The notes under the pieces: model-generated
The model's input: the letters and a program-made list of their open reading frames with translations, nothing else
What the model was told of the DNA's origin: nothing
Databases searched by the model: none
Translations under genes and position numbers: made by a program
Source: Paludibacter sp. UBA5753
GTDB lineage: Bacteria; Bacteroidota; Bacteroidia; Bacteroidales; Paludibacteraceae
DNA length: 8,649 nucleotides
Assembly (NCBI GenBank): GCA_002427615.1
Contig: DIFH01000076.1
Coordinates: forward strand, 1 to 8,649
Direction: 5' to 3'
In this document: positions 1-6,079 of the stretch, piece by piece
Layout: every line of letters begins with the position of its first letter
How positions within the stretch are numbered: position 1 is the stretch's first letter

Positions 1-21
1 ACCGGCTAAACCAATTTTCAC
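1..21 (-). CDS. possible 5' end of a leftward gene, cut by the window edge
   Basis: Read leftward from 21, a GTG codon is followed by six codons that give MKIGLAG before the window ends. An in-frame TAA lies four codons upstream of the GTG, so no earlier start exists in this frame. The peptide resembles the start of many Rossmann-fold NAD(P)-binding proteins, which begin MKIxxxG, but seven residues cannot identify a family. If real, the gene lies 98 bases downstream of the two-membrane-segment protein, on the same strand. rplM in this window also appears to use GTG, so such a start is plausible here. The call rests on very little sequence. Confidence 0.25.
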
Positions 22-119
22 ATATCTATCTTAATCAGTAATGAATAATCTGCTTACGGATTTAGTATTTTAAGTTGAAGGAACAAGCGATTTTTACCTC
101 CCCCGTTACAATCTTATAT

Positions 120-794
120 TTAACGTTTTAGTTGTCTTTTGGGGAAATCGTTAGATAAAATTTTAGTCCTCTTTTTAATTACAAACAGGTACAAAATTGT
201 CATTAGCAACAAAACAGGTAAACCATCACCCACAGGGATTATTATATTGCCTACATCGCCACCGGGGTCGGGACCTGTATTATCTACTCCATCATTGGGG
301 ACTTTTTGCATGACAGGACCTGTATTTCCGGTTGTAGTAGAAAAAGGGCTATTGGCATTTCCTCCAACGGTCGAACTTATCTCGGCGTCCGAGTTTTTCC
401 GCATAGCGTAAACACCCATGCTTGTTGTACCCATCCCATTTCCACGGTTTTGTAATTCATTATTATTTTTGCCCGTTACCCCGCTATAATCGAAATTCCC
501 TGAATTTTGAGCTTGACTAATTTTCCTTGATGCAATTGATTGTGAATATTTCGGATAATCCGATGATGATTTTATTTCGTCTTCGGATTTTATATAGGGT
601 TGCGATGCTTTAATTCTGGGAGCATTGGCTATCTTGCCTCCAAAATTAACGCTGGTGCTTTCTACATTATAGACCGTCATCGATTTATGCAAGCCTTCTC
701 CCAAGGGTGTGAATAAAAGCAATAGAATAAAACCTGCAACAATAACGAACAACAAGATGTAAATAGTTTGATATTTTTTTTCCATATTTTCCAT
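120..794 (-). CDS. hypothetical protein with N- and C-terminal membrane segments and a Gly/Asn/Ser-rich middle
   Basis: I do not recognise a family for this 224-residue protein. Residues 9-29 form a strongly hydrophobic segment preceded by lysines, either a membrane anchor or an uncleaved signal. Residues 40-185 are polar, low in complexity and rich in Ser, Asn, Gly and Thr, and look disordered. The C-terminus has three parts: a Pro-Val-Gly-Asp-Gly-Leu motif (187-192), a hydrophobic stretch to about 206, and a basic tail starting KKRTK. Bacteroidetes surface proteins often end in a similar way, from general memory of the phylum, so export to the envelope with a membrane-held tail is inferred. 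Two starts are possible, ATG at 794 or ATG at 785 (MEKKYQ), and no ribosome binding site separates them. An overlapping frame on the other strand (139-411) lacks such organisation and was discarded. The gene diverges from the OmpA-like gene across a 1-kb gap. Confidence 0.6.
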   Translation of the reverse strand: MENMEKKYQTIYILLFVIVAGFILLLLFTPLGEGLHKSMTVYNVESTSVNFGGKIANAPRIKASQPYIKSEDEIKSSSDYPKYSQSIASRKISQAQNSGNFDYSGVTGKNNNELQNRGNGMGTTSMGVYAMRKNSDAEISSTVGGNANSPFSTTTGNTGPVMQKVPNDGVDNTGPDPGGDVGNIIIPVGDGLPVLLLMTILYLFVIKKRTKILSNDFPKRQLKR

Positions 795-1362
795 ATAGGA
801 TTATAAAATTTGGTCTGTATTTTTTTCTTTCGGTAAATAAATTTAGTACTATCAATAACCCGATAATTTTTCTGAAATCACATTTCATGGAAAACAAAAA
901 CTCATGAAAGTAAATAAAACCGTAAAATGGTTCAACTTATTATTACAATTCTTGTTATTATTACATTTATAAATTAAACACAAAAATAACAACAAAGAAA
1001 AAGTGCATAAAATTACATATAATTTACAATATACACATAGAAAAATCAAAAAAATATATATATTGTCATAATTTTAACCTTTATTCATAATTTCGATGGA
1101 CGTTAGCAAAAAAACTGATTACACTTAAAAACGCCTAAAACACCAAATAACAAGATTCAGTCGTTGCATTTTATTTCAATATAATTTATATCAGGTTACA
1201 AATATTTCTGTCGCAGGATTGTAGTCATGTTTATAACCCATTTGACAAGAGTTAAGTTCACTGTAATTAAAAATTATACATTGCGATAATCAGTAAAAAA
1301 TAAAATGGTTATCCGCATAATATCCCAATATTCTCCCAAGACTTGAAAAGTCTGATTTTCAA

Positions 1363-1387
1363 AACCGTAAGTCAATGACTTTCGGTT
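1363..1387. repeat. 12-bp imperfect inverted repeat, 1-nt spacer
   Basis: aaccgtaagtca (1363-1374) faces tgactttcggtt (1376-1387) with a single mismatch across a one-base centre. The inner core aagtca-a-tgactt is perfect. It lies just right of the agactt/aagtct hairpin and is part of the hairpin cluster. Confidence 0.6.
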
Positions 1388-1408
1388 ATAGGTAAAAAAA
1401 AACAACAC

Positions 1409-1460
1409 TGCCTGAAAGGCAGGAAAACAATGATAATCATGCCTTTCAGGCAAGATTATC
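1409..1460. repeat. 13-bp perfect inverted repeat whose arms are themselves hairpins
   Basis: tgcctgaaaggca (1409-1421) and tgcctttcaggca (1440-1452) are exact reverse complements, separated by 18 bases. Each arm can also fold alone as a 5-bp stem with a 3-nt loop. The right arm sits inside a larger hairpin with gataatc (1432-1438) and gattatc (1454-1460) as outer arms. The segment can therefore form one long hairpin or two small ones, but not both at once. No U-run follows directly, so it is not a typical intrinsic terminator. Confidence 0.65.
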
Positions 1461-1471
1461 TATTTATTTTT

Positions 1472-1505
1472 TAACTTAAGTTACGGTTTGCTAACCTTAA
1501 GGTTA
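1472..1505. repeat. two adjacent perfect palindromes
   Basis: taacttaagtta (1472-1483, 12 bp) and taaccttaaggtta (1492-1505, 14 bp) are loop-free palindromes eight bases apart. Palindromes of this kind are typical of dimeric protein binding sites or of cruciform ends. Both are members of the hairpin cluster. Confidence 0.6.
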
Positions 1506-1514
1506 TGAAAATAC

Positions 1515-1529
1515 AACTCCTTCGGAGTT
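1515..1529. repeat. triloop hairpin aactcc-ttc-ggagtt
   Basis: A 6-bp perfect stem (1515-1520 with 1524-1529) closes on a ttc loop. It is the best example of the short triloop hairpins in this cluster and the nearest of the perfect ones to the OmpA-like gene, about 295 bases upstream of its start. Confidence 0.6.
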
Positions 1530-1643
1530 AAAAATAGCTCGCTTTGCGGATAAGCATAAAAAATAATTATTACAATTACGTATAAATAAGCTGCTTGTAA
1601 TACAATAATTCAAATATTTTATATATTTTTACAGCCCGAAATA

Positions 1644-1672
1644 TTGAATTCCTGATTTTACCTGTATTTTTA
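1644..1672 (+). promoter_or_regulatory. weak candidate Bacteroidetes promoter for the OmpA-like gene
   Basis: TTG (1644-1646) is followed after 18 bases by TATTTTTA (1665-1672), one mismatch from the Bacteroidetes -7 consensus TAnnTTTG. Spacing is in the normal range. It would give a leader of roughly 145 nt. No exact TAnnTTTG exists between the hairpin cluster and the start codon, but in DNA this AT-rich a one-mismatch hit is weak evidence. Confidence 0.25.
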
Positions 1673-1823
1673 ACAATAAATTGTAACAAGTATACATCAT
1701 AACAATCTCAATATAAAGTAATAAGATATTAGAAACAGCCGATCAACTACCAATGGGGTTGCAGGATGGTAAGAACAGTATTATTAATTTAATTTAACCA
1801 TTTCCTATTTATAAGAATAAATC

Positions 1824-3119
1824 ATGAAAAAAATTTTATTGTTTATTCCGGCTCTGTTTTTTGTGCCGGTAATTTTTGCCCAACCAAAACCCGAACCCTA
1901 TAAATGGTCGTTTACAGTTGAAGCAGGAACGAACCAGTATGACGGAGATATGTCACAGTTTTATAACGATCTTATTCAGAATACTGAGTACCAGTTATCT
2001 TACGGTGGTTCTGTCGAATATACTTTCAATCCTTTTATAGGACTCGGAGTTGAGTTTTATCATTTACCTTTGAGTGCGAAAAAAGAGGATAATTTCTTTA
2101 CGAGCAACATGAATCATCTGAATGGATACTTTTCTGTTAATATTCTGAATCTATTATCAAAAGATATGGATACAAAATGGGCTTTGTATGGGACTTTGGG
2201 TATAGGGTTAGCCGCCTATAATTCTGTTTTTCATACAAATGATGCTGACCCGGGAACATCTACGGGTATCAGACTGGCTCAAACCATACCAGTAGGAGTG
2301 GTTTGGGAGTATAATTTTACGAAGTTTTTGGCGTTAGGAGTTAAAGTACAATATCGTGCACACAATAAGGATAACCTGGAAGGAAGCACATCGTACGATT
2401 ATAAAGGCGTAACCAACGATTACATTGAGCTTGGCACTGTACATTTGCGCTGGAAACTTAAAACAAGCAAAAAAGAACACGTACGCAATTTAAATGTAAG
2501 ATCGTTTTATCCTGAAAAAGATATGGTTACTGCGCTACAAGCCAAAACAGTTGCAGACTCTTTGCAAGGAACAGTAGACTCGTTGCGTAGAGAGTTAGAC
2601 ATTGTGAAACCTAAAATCGAAAAAATTGAAGCAATGCTCAGCAATATTCCGGCTCAGTCAACTCAAACATACACAGATAATTATAAAAAAACAACACAGA
2701 CTACCGATTATACAGATAGAGCGCCTGAAGAAAAAATCAAAAAATCGAATATTCTAAAAAATACCTCCAAAATAAGAGAAACAATTCAGGATACAGACGA
2801 TGAGAGTTTTGGATATGTTTTTTTTGAATTTGATGAAACTGAATTGAGCGATGATGCTTATGCTATAATTAAGCTGGTAGCAAAAAAAATGAAAACCGAC
2901 CCTTCATTGAAGTTGGAAATACACGGTTTCGCCGATTATGTAGGTGATTCCGATTATAACCAGAAATTAAGTCAAAACCGTTCGGATGTCATTAAAAATG
3001 TGCTGATAAACCTACACGGGATAGATGGTGGTAGAATTACATCGATCGGAAAAGGAAGATTAACAAACATAAAAACAGCAACCCGACTGAATCGCAGATG
3101 TGTGTTATATTTACTTTAG
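1824..3119 (+). CDS. outer-membrane beta-barrel protein with C-terminal OmpA peptidoglycan-binding domain
   Basis: This 431-residue protein probably anchors the outer membrane to peptidoglycan. Residues 1-19 are a signal peptide with likely cleavage after FA, before Gln20. Residues 28-210 alternate polar and aromatic or aliphatic residues, with turns as in a small transmembrane barrel (TFNPFIGLGVEF, FLALGVKVQYR). Residues 238-272 form a short coiled coil (ADSLQGTVDSLRRELDI), followed by a polar Thr/Lys-rich linker to about 327. The OmpA domain spans about 328-431. Its peptide-binding loop contains Asp371 and Arg386, with the same 15-residue spacing as Asp271 and Arg286 of E. coli OmpA, which contact diaminopimelate. 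The usual GHTD motif is GFAD here, so His and Thr are replaced while the key Asp is kept. The ATG at 1824 directly precedes a perfect signal peptide. No clear terminator follows, and the gene appears monocistronic. Its exact physiological role cannot be read from sequence. Confidence 0.88.
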   Translation: MKKILLFIPALFFVPVIFAQPKPEPYKWSFTVEAGTNQYDGDMSQFYNDLIQNTEYQLSYGGSVEYTFNPFIGLGVEFYHLPLSAKKEDNFFTSNMNHLNGYFSVNILNLLSKDMDTKWALYGTLGIGLAAYNSVFHTNDADPGTSTGIRLAQTIPVGVVWEYNFTKFLALGVKVQYRAHNKDNLEGSTSYDYKGVTNDYIELGTVHLRWKLKTSKKEHVRNLNVRSFYPEKDMVTALQAKTVADSLQGTVDSLRRELDIVKPKIEKIEAMLSNIPAQSTQTYTDNYKKTTQTTDYTDRAPEEKIKKSNILKNTSKIRETIQDTDDESFGYVFFEFDETELSDDAYAIIKLVAKKMKTDPSLKLEIHGFADYVGDSDYNQKLSQNRSDVIKNVLINLHGIDGGRITSIGKGRLTNIKTATRLNRRCVLYLL

Positions 3120-3307
3120 AATTTATATGGATTGATTTCTCGGATACATGTTTTTAAACGCTATAAATTCACATAGTTTTACTGTTTTTTCAGTTCAGGA
3201 AGGGAAAAAATGCTATTGGGAAGTACACATAGTGAATAAATGCTGACGCATTAATTATTAACCGGCTACCGTATTCTGTTTAACTGCTACCAGGCATTCT
3301 ATAAAAT

Positions 3308-3408
3308 GACGGAATGAAGGAAATACGGGACGACGGAACCAACGGTAACGACCGAAGGGAGTAATACCGATTCCGTCGAAAAGATGCCGGAGTCGGAACT
3401 CCGGCATC
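3308..3408. repeat. GC-richer island of nested inverted repeats (REP-like element or structured RNA)
   Basis: gacggaa occurs twice in direct orientation (3308-3314 and 3332-3338). The second copy, extended to cgacggaa (3331-3338), pairs perfectly with ttccgtcg (3371-3378). Inside that stem, cggta (3343-3347) pairs with taccg (3365-3369). Directly after it comes a strong hairpin at 3383-3408. The block is clearly richer in G and C than the sequence on both sides, which fits an inserted repeat element or a folded RNA. No uridine run follows, so simple termination is unlikely. I cannot tell whether copies exist elsewhere in the genome. Confidence 0.55.
3383..3408. repeat. 11-bp perfect hairpin with tetraloop
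   Basis: gatgccggagt (3383-3393) and actccggcatc (3398-3408) are exact reverse complements around a cgga loop. With seven G-C pairs this is the most stable hairpin in the window. It lacks a T-run on either side, so it looks like part of a repeat or structured RNA rather than an intrinsic terminator. Confidence 0.7.
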
Positions 3409-3500
3409 CCAAGCCTATATGGTTCAATTTTAGTCATATATAATTTGAATAATGTCTTTTTAAGGGTTGATATAATAATGCAATACATTTGAGAAGTCTG

Positions 3501-3515
3501 AAACCGCCAAGGTTT
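3501..3515. repeat. small hairpin aaacc-gccaa-ggttt
   Basis: A 5-bp stem with a 5-nt loop, similar in scale to the elements at 1339-1546. It is weak by itself and listed because it adds to the local density of small inverted repeats. Confidence 0.35.
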
Positions 3516-3708
3516 TAAAAATAATTTCCCGAAATGGAATAAAAATCAGTAACTGCAAAATAGACCAACAGCAAACTTACAAAACTGAATATCGCGTTAT
3601 GGAACTGAAAAAAGTTTGATTTGGATATTAAGAAATGTAGATATTGCCGGATAATTTAGCTTACAAAATATAAATTAACATTTTTACTAATCATTTAAAT
3701 CAAAAAAA

Positions 3709-3960
3709 ATGGAAATTATTGGAATTCTTATCATTGGTGCAATTGCCGGTTGGCTGGGAAGTATAATTTACAAAGGCAGTGGCCTTGGTCTTCTCTGGAA
3801 TATTGTAGTGGGAATTATTGGCGGTTTTATTGGCTCATGGTTATTAGGGCTAATTGGCATACATCTTGGCGCAGGCTGGATTGGATCCATACTGACCGGC
3901 GCTATTGGTGCCATCGTTTTCCTGTTTATTATCAATTTGATATTAAAGAACCGGAAGTAA
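3709..3960 (+). CDS. GlsB/YeaQ/YmgE family small membrane protein
   Basis: An 83-residue, almost entirely hydrophobic and glycine-rich protein with about three membrane segments (roughly residues 2-20, 28-49 and 54-79). It starts MEIIGILIIGAIAGWLGS, the typical opening of the family annotated as transglycosylase-associated or GlsB/YeaQ/YmgE stress-response membrane proteins, and it ends in a short basic tail (KNRK). Length matches the family, which usually runs to 80-90 residues. Members are often induced by envelope, osmotic or stationary-phase stress, but no enzymatic activity is established, so the old transglycosylase label should not be taken as function. The ATG follows an A-rich leader of the Bacteroidetes type. 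The overlapping frame at 3750-4034 is a shadow. The gene stands alone and converges on tsf, with a shared terminator between them. Confidence 0.88.
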   Translation: MEIIGILIIGAIAGWLGSIIYKGSGLGLLWNIVVGIIGGFIGSWLLGLIGIHLGAGWIGSILTGAIGAIVFLFIINLILKNRK

Positions 3961-4100
3961 ATATCGCAAACAACTTATTACTGAATTCGCCGACTTTCAG
4001 CAGTCTGAATCCTGCTCAATTAAATTTTTGGTGAACAAGAGATAATACAGTCTTCCACAACAACTAAAAGTTTGGCGCACACTTAGTTGAATATAAAAAT

Positions 4101-4136
4101 AAAAACCTCCCGAAAGAAATCGGAAGGTTTTTTTTT
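4101..4136. terminator. bidirectional intrinsic terminator between the GlsB-like gene and tsf
   Basis: aaaaacct (4101-4108) pairs with aggttttt (4125-4132), and ccga (4110-4113) pairs with tcgg (4120-4123) across one C/A mismatch, around a 6-nt loop. On the plus strand the stem runs into nine consecutive T (4128-4136). On the minus strand the outer A/T pairs continue into a T-rich tail. It sits about 140 bases after the GlsB-like gene and 46 bases after the tsf stop, so it can end both transcripts. A weaker hairpin at 4061-4089 (caact/agttg with aagt/actt) precedes it. Confidence 0.85.
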
Positions 4137-4182
4137 ATAATATCGAATCCTCTTAAAGTCTTTATTTAGGGGAACAGAAAAG

Positions 4183-5001
4183 CTATTCCTGGTTCAATGT
4201 TACGCGTTTAAAAGCGATAGCAGTTACTTTGTTGGCTTTCAGGTAATCGGCAACGGTAATTTTACCATCTTTGATAAACGATTGTTCCAATAAAGTTGAT
4301 TCCTGGAAAAATTTGTTCAAGCGACCCTGAGCAATTTTGTCCAACATGTTTTCAGGTTTGCCTTCCTGACGAGCTTTGTCACGACCGATTTCCAATTCAG
4401 TGTCAATCATTTTTTGTGGAACCGAAGCGCGATCCAGCGACACAGGATTCATAGCTGCCGCCTGCATAGCTACATCGCGACCTACCTGGTAATCAACTCC
4501 TTCTTCGGCAAATGCCACCACGGTAGCTAATTTATTTCCCGGGTGGATATAAGCTGAAGTAGAACCTCCTTCAACAAATTCGTAGAAGTCGAGTTCCATT
4601 TTTTCGCCGGTTACCCCAACACGTTCTACGATTAAATCTTCAACAGATTTTCCGTTTATTTGTAAGGCTTTCAGTTCGGCTAATGAAGCAGGTTTCTGAG
4701 CCATAGCCACATCAAGAATTGATTGAGTCAGCGCTATGAATTCAGCATTTTTAGCCACGAAGTCGGTTTCGCATTTCAATGCCAAAACGGCTGCAAATTT
4801 ACCATTGGCGGCTGCCAACACACAACCTTCAGAAGCTTCGCGGTCGCTGCGTTTTGCGGCAACTGCCTGTCCTTTTTTACGAATAATTTCAATTGCTTTT
4901 TCAAAATCATTTTCGGCTTCGATAAGTGCGTTTTTGCAATCCATCATACCGGCTCCCGTCATGGTGCGCAATTTTGAAATTTCTGCCATTGTTACTGCCA
5001 T
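4183..5001 (-). CDS. tsf: translation elongation factor Ts
   Basis: EF-Ts is the guanine-nucleotide exchange factor that releases GDP from EF-Tu during protein synthesis. The protein is 272 residues from the chosen start. The N-terminal UBA-like EF-Tu-binding domain is clear (MAEISKLRTMTGAGMMDCKNAL, where LR-TGAGMMDCK is the family signature). The Thr-Asp-Phe-Val motif at 79-82 contacts the EF-Tu nucleotide-binding domain. The core continues through YIHPGNKLATVV (151-162), and a C-terminal module ends about 240-272. An upstream in-frame ATG at 5031 would add ten residues (MYIKLINKDI) encoded by AT-rich leader. The start at 5001 (MAVTMAEI) matches the Bacteroides homologues I recall and is preferred. 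It is the last gene of the rplM-rpsI-rpsB-tsf operon, 146 bases after rpsB, and is followed by the bidirectional terminator. Confidence 0.97.
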   Translation of the reverse strand: MAVTMAEISKLRTMTGAGMMDCKNALIEAENDFEKAIEIIRKKGQAVAAKRSDREASEGCVLAAANGKFAAVLALKCETDFVAKNAEFIALTQSILDVAMAQKPASLAELKALQINGKSVEDLIVERVGVTGEKMELDFYEFVEGGSTSAYIHPGNKLATVVAFAEEGVDYQVGRDVAMQAAAMNPVSLDRASVPQKMIDTELEIGRDKARQEGKPENMLDKIAQGRLNKFFQESTLLEQSFIKDGKITVADYLKANKVTAIAFKRVTLNQE

Positions 5002-5050
5002 AATATCTTTATTTATAAGTTTAATATACAATTAGTTTATATGCTATTCG

Positions 5051-5147
5051 ACAATTTACCATTTACTATTTGATTAAATACGAAATTTAACCGTATCTTT
5101 TCAAAACTGTAAATGGTAAATCGTAAATGAAAAAATCGTAAATGATT
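5051..5147 (-). repeat. heptamer-based inverted-repeat element, copy A (rpsB-tsf junction)
   Basis: On the plus strand the right arm reads gtaaatg-gtaaatc-gtaaatg, then aaaaaatc, then gtaaatg (5109-5144). The left arm acaatttaccatttac (5051-5066) is its reverse complement at 15 of 16 positions (against 5109-5124), so the transcript can form a 16-bp A/U-rich stem around a 42-nt loop. The element starts 3 nt after the rpsB stop. Its first 36 bases after the stop match copy B at 30 of 36 positions, and the interior is also recognisably related. It fills most of the gap between rpsB and tsf. Confidence 0.75.
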
Positions 5148-5981
5148 TTATTCTTCTTCTTTGATGAATTTTTTAACCACGTTAGCGTTTAAAGCTTCTT
5201 CATCTTCTTTTTGAGTTCTCGGGCGTTTCGAAATACGCGATTTTTTTTCTTTAGCTACCGGAACTTCAGATGCTTCAGTATCCACTTTTTCTACCTTACG
5301 TTCTTCCAGTCCTTCCTGAATAGCTTCTACCATGGCAGCCAGAATCACATCAACCGATTTGGTTGCATCGTCGTTAGCGGGAATTACGAAGTCGATTCCG
5401 TTAGGATTTGAATTGGTATCAACAATACCGAAAACAGGGATACCCAAGCGTTGAGCTTCTTTTACGGCAATATGTTCTTTCATTACATCGATTACGAAAA
5501 GCGCAGAAGGCAAACGGGTCAAATCGGCGATTGAACCTAAGTTCTTTTCGAGTTTTTCACGTTGACGAGCAATTTGTAATTTTTCGCGTTTTGAGATATT
5601 ATCGAAAGTTCCGTCAGTCGACATTTTGTCGATAGTGGTCATTTTCTTAACCGCTTTACGAATGGTAGGGAAGTTGGTTAACATACCACCGGCCCAACGT
5701 TCAGTAATATAGGGCATTTGTACCGATTTAGCCCTTTCGGCAACAACGTCTTTGGCTTGTTTTTTAGTGGCTACAAAAAGGATTTTCCGTCCTGATTTAG
5801 CTATATTTTTCAAAGCTGCGGCAGCTTCATCAACTTTAACCACCGTTTTGTGCAAATCGATGATGTGGATGTCGTTACGCTCCATAAAGATGTAAGGAGC
5901 CATAGCAGGATTCCATTTGCGTTTCAGGTGACCAAAGTGGCAACCGGCTTCTAATAATTGTTCAAAATTTGTTCTTGACAT
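5148..5981 (-). CDS. rpsB: 30S ribosomal protein S2
   Basis: S2 binds late in 30S assembly and helps to recruit S1. The 277-residue protein has the standard N-terminus (SRTNFEQLLEAGCHFGHLKRKWNPAMAPYIFMERNDIHIIDL) and the central core (RWAGGMLTNFPTIRKAVKKM near 94-113, LPSALFVIDVMKEHIAVKEAQRLGIPVFGIVDTNSNPNGIDFVIPAND). After about residue 225 comes a charged extension of some 50 residues, rich in Glu and Lys, longer than in E. coli S2 (241 residues) and common in Bacteroidetes. The ATG at 5981 follows an A-rich leader. The gene lies 196 bases after rpsI and 146 bases before tsf, and each gap carries a heptamer element. In E. coli S2 represses rpsB-tsf through the rpsB leader. Whether that happens here is unknown, although a hairpin is present upstream. 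Confidence 0.97.
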   Translation of the reverse strand: MSRTNFEQLLEAGCHFGHLKRKWNPAMAPYIFMERNDIHIIDLHKTVVKVDEAAAALKNIAKSGRKILFVATKKQAKDVVAERAKSVQMPYITERWAGGMLTNFPTIRKAVKKMTTIDKMSTDGTFDNISKREKLQIARQREKLEKNLGSIADLTRLPSALFVIDVMKEHIAVKEAQRLGIPVFGIVDTNSNPNGIDFVIPANDDATKSVDVILAAMVEAIQEGLEERKVEKVDTEASEVPVAKEKKSRISKRPRTQKEDEEALNANVVKKFIKEEE

Positions 5982-6020
5982 TTTTGTTTTTTTAATTTGT
6001 TTACTTTCTTTGTGAAATCA

Positions 6021-6060
6021 ATTGCCGGGTAGCCATCCAGTGCCTATGAGTCCCGGTAAT
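6021..6060 (-). promoter_or_regulatory. hairpin in the rpsB upstream region, possible leader control element
   Basis: On the transcribed strand, attaccggg (6060-6052) and cccggcaat (6029-6021) pair as CCGGG/CCCGG plus three A-U pairs, with one A/C mismatch, around a 22-nt loop. It lies 39 bases before the rpsB start, and apart from rpsB itself it is the only GC-rich stretch in this gap. It could be an S2 autoregulatory site, an RNA processing site or simple structure. The role is inferred from position only. Confidence 0.35.
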
Positions 6061-6079
6061 TTAGATACTAAACCAAATT

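Larger units (their letters stand above)
1339..1546. repeat. cluster of small perfect hairpins, several with GAA/TTC triloops
   Basis: At least six inverted repeats lie within about 200 bases. Four have short perfect stems around a 3-nt loop that reads gaa or ttc: agactt-gaa-aagtct (1339-1353), tgcct-gaa-aggca (1409-1421), tgcct-ttc-aggca (1440-1452) and aactcc-ttc-ggagtt (1515-1529). There is also a weak cgc-ttt-gcg near 1540. Between them lie two pure palindromes (1472-1483 and 1492-1505) and a near-perfect 12-bp inverted repeat (1363-1387). The 9-mer aaaccgtaa at 1362-1370 recurs inverted at 1481-1489 and so encloses the centre of the cluster. The stems differ in sequence but share a layout, which suggests a family of REP-like or palindromic elements rather than one terminator. 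No transposase is nearby. Confidence 0.6.
795..1823. other. long AT-rich intergenic region between divergent genes
   Basis: About 1 kb without a credible gene. Positions 900-1330 are very AT-rich with many short A and T runs, and I see no RNA gene or conserved element in them. Positions 1339-1546 hold a cluster of inverted repeats, described separately. Positions 1550-1823 are again AT-rich and should contain the promoter and leader of the OmpA-like gene. A TAnnTTTG-like element (TATTTTTG on the minus strand, 981-988) exists upstream of the leftward gene, but it lacks a matching -33 element and is easily explained by the base composition. Confidence 0.7.
3120..3708. other. intergenic region between OmpA-like and GlsB-like genes
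   Basis: This stretch of 589 bases has no gene I can support. It holds a GC-richer block of nested inverted repeats (3308-3408) and a small hairpin at 3501-3515 (aaacc-gccaa-ggttt). The rest is AT-rich. No canonical terminator for the OmpA-like gene and no exact TAnnTTTG promoter for the GlsB-like gene is visible. A 76-codon leftward frame over the repeat block (3258-3488) is probably not a gene. Confidence 0.65.

Noticed and set aside
139..411. 90-codon plus-strand frame opposite the two-membrane-segment protein
   Set aside because: It overlaps a longer minus-strand frame that has clear membrane segments at both ends, and its own sequence shows no organised features.
981..988. TATTTTTG on the minus strand as a promoter for the 120-794 gene
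   Set aside because: There is no -33 element at a workable distance, it is almost 190 bases from the start codon, and such motifs arise easily in this AT-rich stretch.
3258..3488. 76-codon leftward open frame over the structured island
   Set aside because: The frame runs through the nested inverted repeats, has an arginine- and phenylalanine-rich sequence with no recognisable domain, and reads through both arms of the 11-bp hairpin. It is more likely a by-product of a repeat element than a gene.
5002..5031. Longer EF-Ts starting at the upstream ATG (MYIKLINKDI)
   Set aside because: The extra ten residues are encoded by AT-rich leader and are absent from EF-Ts of related bacteria as I recall them. 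MAVTMAEI is the normal start.
4723..5035. Plus-strand open frames across tsf, and similar ones across rpsB (5211-5635) and rpsI (6383-6577)
   Set aside because: They lie wholly within well-supported ribosomal and elongation factor genes on the other strand, apart from short overhangs into the AT-rich gaps, and show no family features.
5109..5144. CRISPR-like array from the repeated gtaaatg/c units
   Set aside because: Units are only 7 bases and abut each other. There are no spacers of constant length and no cas genes.
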